Source: Tharpella sp964457755 (GTDB lineage Bacteria; Desulfobacterota; Anaeroferrophillalia; Anaeroferrophillales; Tharpellaceae). From it: a DNA stretch of 15,208 bases. The stretch lies in NCBI GenBank assembly GCA_964457755.1, contig CAYWGC010000061.1, positions 1 through 15,208 on the forward strand. Reading direction: 5' to 3'. The notes below the pieces were generated by a model. The model searched no databases. It saw only the letters and a program-made list of their open reading frames with translations, and was not told the DNA's origin. Positions 13,517 through 15,208 of the stretch are shown one piece after another (positions within the stretch are counted from its first letter, which is position 1; each line of letters opens with the position of its first letter). The translations under genes were made by a program, and so were the position numbers.

Positions 13517-14566
13517 ATGGGGGGTGACTGGGAAATCTTCAGGTTGCAGCTGGCAGCTTTGGGTGGCCTGCTCTTTCTCTCATTGTCAGTGACATGGATT
13601 ATCCTCTACTATGTCCGGCTCCTGGATCATCCTAACGAAAGGTCTTCGCATACTCTGGCGACGCCAAAATGTGGAGGCGTAGGCATTGTAACCTGTTTTC
13701 TAGTTGGGGTGGGGGTGTCTCAATTATGGGGTGGAACCTATCAAGTTGGTCTTCGCTTGTTATTTTCTCTGCTAATCCCCACTGTTATCGTGGCCACTAT
13801 TTCATTGCTAGATGACATTCATGAGATATCTCCACGTATAAGGCTTGTGGTTCAGGTAGTTGCTGCATTGCTATTTTTATACTTAGGGAAAATAACGATG
13901 CAAGTAGGTAGCGTGGGGGTTCCCGGAATACTTTTGCAGTCTTTTTTCTGGGGTGCTTGTGTGCTGTGGTTGGTTGGAATGGCCAACACATTTAACTTTA
14001 TGGATGGTATTGATGGTTTGGCGGCGGGCCAAGGGCTTATTGTTGCCCTCTTTTTTGGGGTTATACAGTATGAACGTGGCGACTATTTTATAGGGTTTGT
14101 CTCGTTGGTACTGCTGGTTGCTTGTTTGGGTTTTCTGGCCTTTAACTTTCCGCCAGCTAAAGTGTTTATGGGGGACGTTGGAAGTGTTAGTATTGGTTTT
14201 ACCTTGGCCATGCTAGTGCTTTTGGCATTAGCCAGGAAATCCGGTCTGGTAGTGATTGCTGAGATATTAATTCTGATGTTTAATTTTGTCTTTGACACAG
14301 CAACTACCTTGGGCTTGCGGTTGCTAAAAAAAGAAAATGTTTTTAAACCTCACAAATTACACTTATATCAAAAAATGATCAGATGTGATTTTAGCCACAG
14401 GACAGTAACTATGACGCACTATGGTATGGTGCTTATACAGGGAATCATGTTGTTGCTTTTTTCTCAACACATGGCAGTTGTTGCCTTCGTCATTTTATCT
14501 ATACAGCTTGTCTATGCTACTGTAGTCAATAAGAGATATAAGCAACGGCAAGAAAGGAATAATTAA
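13517..14566 (+). CDS. Undecaprenyl-phosphate sugar-1-phosphate transferase (WecA/WbpL-like)
   Basis: A polytopic membrane protein of the MraY/WecA superfamily, 349 residues with about ten hydrophobic segments. It probably starts a lipid-linked O-antigen or other polysaccharide by transferring a HexNAc-1-phosphate from UDP to undecaprenyl phosphate. Motifs are LDHPNERSSHT (36-46) and GGVG (53-56), LLDDIHEIS (97-105, D99/D100), NFMDGIDGLA (160-169, D163/D166), VFMGDVGS (216-223) and the HKLH pair at 279-282. The pattern is closer to WbpL/WbcO-type enzymes than to MraY. The start is uncertain: ATG 13517 has GGGAAGTGAG upstream, while ATG 13481 would translate the parS site as MFHVKH and lacks a ribosome site. 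The stop overlaps the next gene as TAATG. The sugar cannot be deduced. Confidence 0.86.
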   Translation: MGGDWEIFRLQLAALGGLLFLSLSVTWIILYYVRLLDHPNERSSHTLATPKCGGVGIVTCFLVGVGVSQLWGGTYQVGLRLLFSLLIPTVIVATISLLDDIHEISPRIRLVVQVVAALLFLYLGKITMQVGSVGVPGILLQSFFWGACVLWLVGMANTFNFMDGIDGLAAGQGLIVALFFGVIQYERGDYFIGFVSLVLLVACLGFLAFNFPPAKVFMGDVGSVSIGFTLAMLVLLALARKSGLVVIAEILILMFNFVFDTATTLGLRLLKKENVFKPHKLHLYQKMIRCDFSHRTVTMTHYGMVLIQGIMLLLFSQHMAVVAFVILSIQLVYATVVNKRYKQRQERNN

Positions 14567-15208
14567 TGGATCGATCAAAGGGCGACCACATAAATATAAC
14601 GGCTGAACAAATAAGGCTAAATATTAAGCGCGAAATTCAACGTCAAGATAATAACAGTAATTTAGCTGAAGGAGAACAAAGCCTAGAAACTACTCCGATA
14701 TCCTTCGGTATGCCTTTACTTAGTTACGAAGATGAAACTTTTGTTGATAATGCCTATAGATTAATACTTGGTCGGGAGCCTGATTCCCCTGGCCGAGAAA
14801 GTTATCTTAATAAATTAAGAAATAGTATCCTTTGTAAGGAAGAAGTAATTTGCGCTCTCCGTTTCTCCCGTGAGGGAAGGCTTAAAAAGAGTAAAATTGA
14901 AGGTTTCTTACGGGCCCTGATAATAACGGTCATTTGGCGAATACCGGTAATCTCAACTCTGGTTAAAACTGCAATCTTCATTATAACAGGACCAGGTTAT
15001 AAGCAAGAATTTTTACAAAAACAGAAAGCTTTGGAAGCTAAATGTGAAAATATTCAAAGTCAATATCAGCGTCAGTTTGAGAAATTAGAAAAATGCTTTA
15101 TCGAAGATTATGGAAAATTAGAGCAGCAGGTTTTGACCAATCAGACTGTAACGCGGGAATCTTTAGAAAAATTAGAGCAACAGTTTTCAGCCAATCAGAC
15201 TGTAACAC
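14566..15208 (+). CDS. DUF4214 and coiled-coil protein (3' end off window)
   Basis: The first 214 codons of a longer gene whose ATG overlaps the preceding stop. Residues about 1-50 are polar. From about 55 to 105 FVDNAYRLILGREPDSPG and the following helix match the DUF4214 pattern, often found at the N-terminus of proteins in surface-polysaccharide clusters. About 113-140 is hydrophobic (LIITVIWRIPVISTL), perhaps a membrane-associated hairpin or helix. From about 150 on it is a charged coiled coil with a repeating KLEQQ...NQTVT unit. Similar architectures continue into methyltransferase or glycosyltransferase domains, but nothing past the window can be seen, so function is open. Coupling to the transferase gene suggests a role in the same pathway. 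Confidence 0.72.
   Translation, partial: MDRSKGDHINITAEQIRLNIKREIQRQDNNSNLAEGEQSLETTPISFGMPLLSYEDETFVDNAYRLILGREPDSPGRESYLNKLRNSILCKEEVICALRFSREGRLKKSKIEGFLRALIITVIWRIPVISTLVKTAIFIITGPGYKQEFLQKQKALEAKCENIQSQYQRQFEKLEKCFIEDYGKLEQQVLTNQTVTRESLEKLEQQFSANQTVT
15115..15208 (+). repeat. 54-bp in-frame tandem repeat in a coiled coil
   Basis: AAATTAGAGCA recurs at 15115 and 15169 and CCAATCAGACTGTAAC recurs in step, giving a 54-bp (18-residue) period. The second unit is cut by the window end, so the copy number is unknown. Confidence 0.7.

Noticed and set aside
1..15208. tRNA or rRNA genes
   Set aside because: No cloverleaf-like or rRNA-like segments were recognised on either strand by eye.

Overview
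The window reads as part of a Gram-negative bacterial chromosome. It carries lipoprotein-processing enzymes, a diderm-type lipoprotein and a WecA-like sugar-phosphate transferase. The linear arginine block argD-argF-argG, with argH followed by a small-lipoprotein-type gene, and the yicC-gmk-rpoZ order recall deltaproteobacterial (Desulfobacterota-like) genomes. That placement is an inference from gene order and protein style, not from a search. All housekeeping genes lie on the + strand.

Layout. Positions 1-213 hold a mobile-looking repeat (copy 1). Positions 274-3629 hold argD, argF and argG, tightly coupled. Positions 3626-3965 hold an older inverted copy of the repeat, REP-like palindromes and the 3' fossil of a GxxExxY gene. 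Positions 4027-5843 hold lspA, lgt and maf, overlapping. Positions 5850-8180 hold a GxxExxY gene cassette that has been broken twice. Positions 8190-12972 hold yggS, argH, a fibronectin-type lipoprotein, yicC and gmk, mostly close-packed or overlapping. Positions 12992-13237 hold repeat copy 4. Positions 13278-15208 hold rpoZ, a perfect parS site, a WecA/WbpL-like transferase and the start of a DUF4214 coiled-coil protein, probably the beginning of a surface-polysaccharide cluster.

How the genes work together. argD, argF, argG and argH cover the later steps of arginine synthesis, from N-acetylglutamate semialdehyde transamination to arginine, but argH is separated from argG by lspA-lgt-maf-yggS. 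Lgt and LspA are the first two lipoprotein maturation enzymes, and the gene after argH encodes one of their likely substrates. gmk and rpoZ supply GDP and the RNA polymerase omega subunit.

The most striking part is the nested mobile DNA at 5850-8180. A GxxExxY gene fills a roughly 0.4 kb cassette whose ends are 30-bp inverted arrays of a decamer. Its LNYL codons were hit by a roughly 246-bp non-autonomous repeat with GTAA-type ends and an 8-bp target duplication, the hallmarks of IS66-type transposition. The left terminal repeat of that element was then hit by an IS110-family element. The IS110 5' non-coding region holds two similar loops whose guide-like words match the left target flank and the far transposon end, so its bridge RNA can be partly read by eye.
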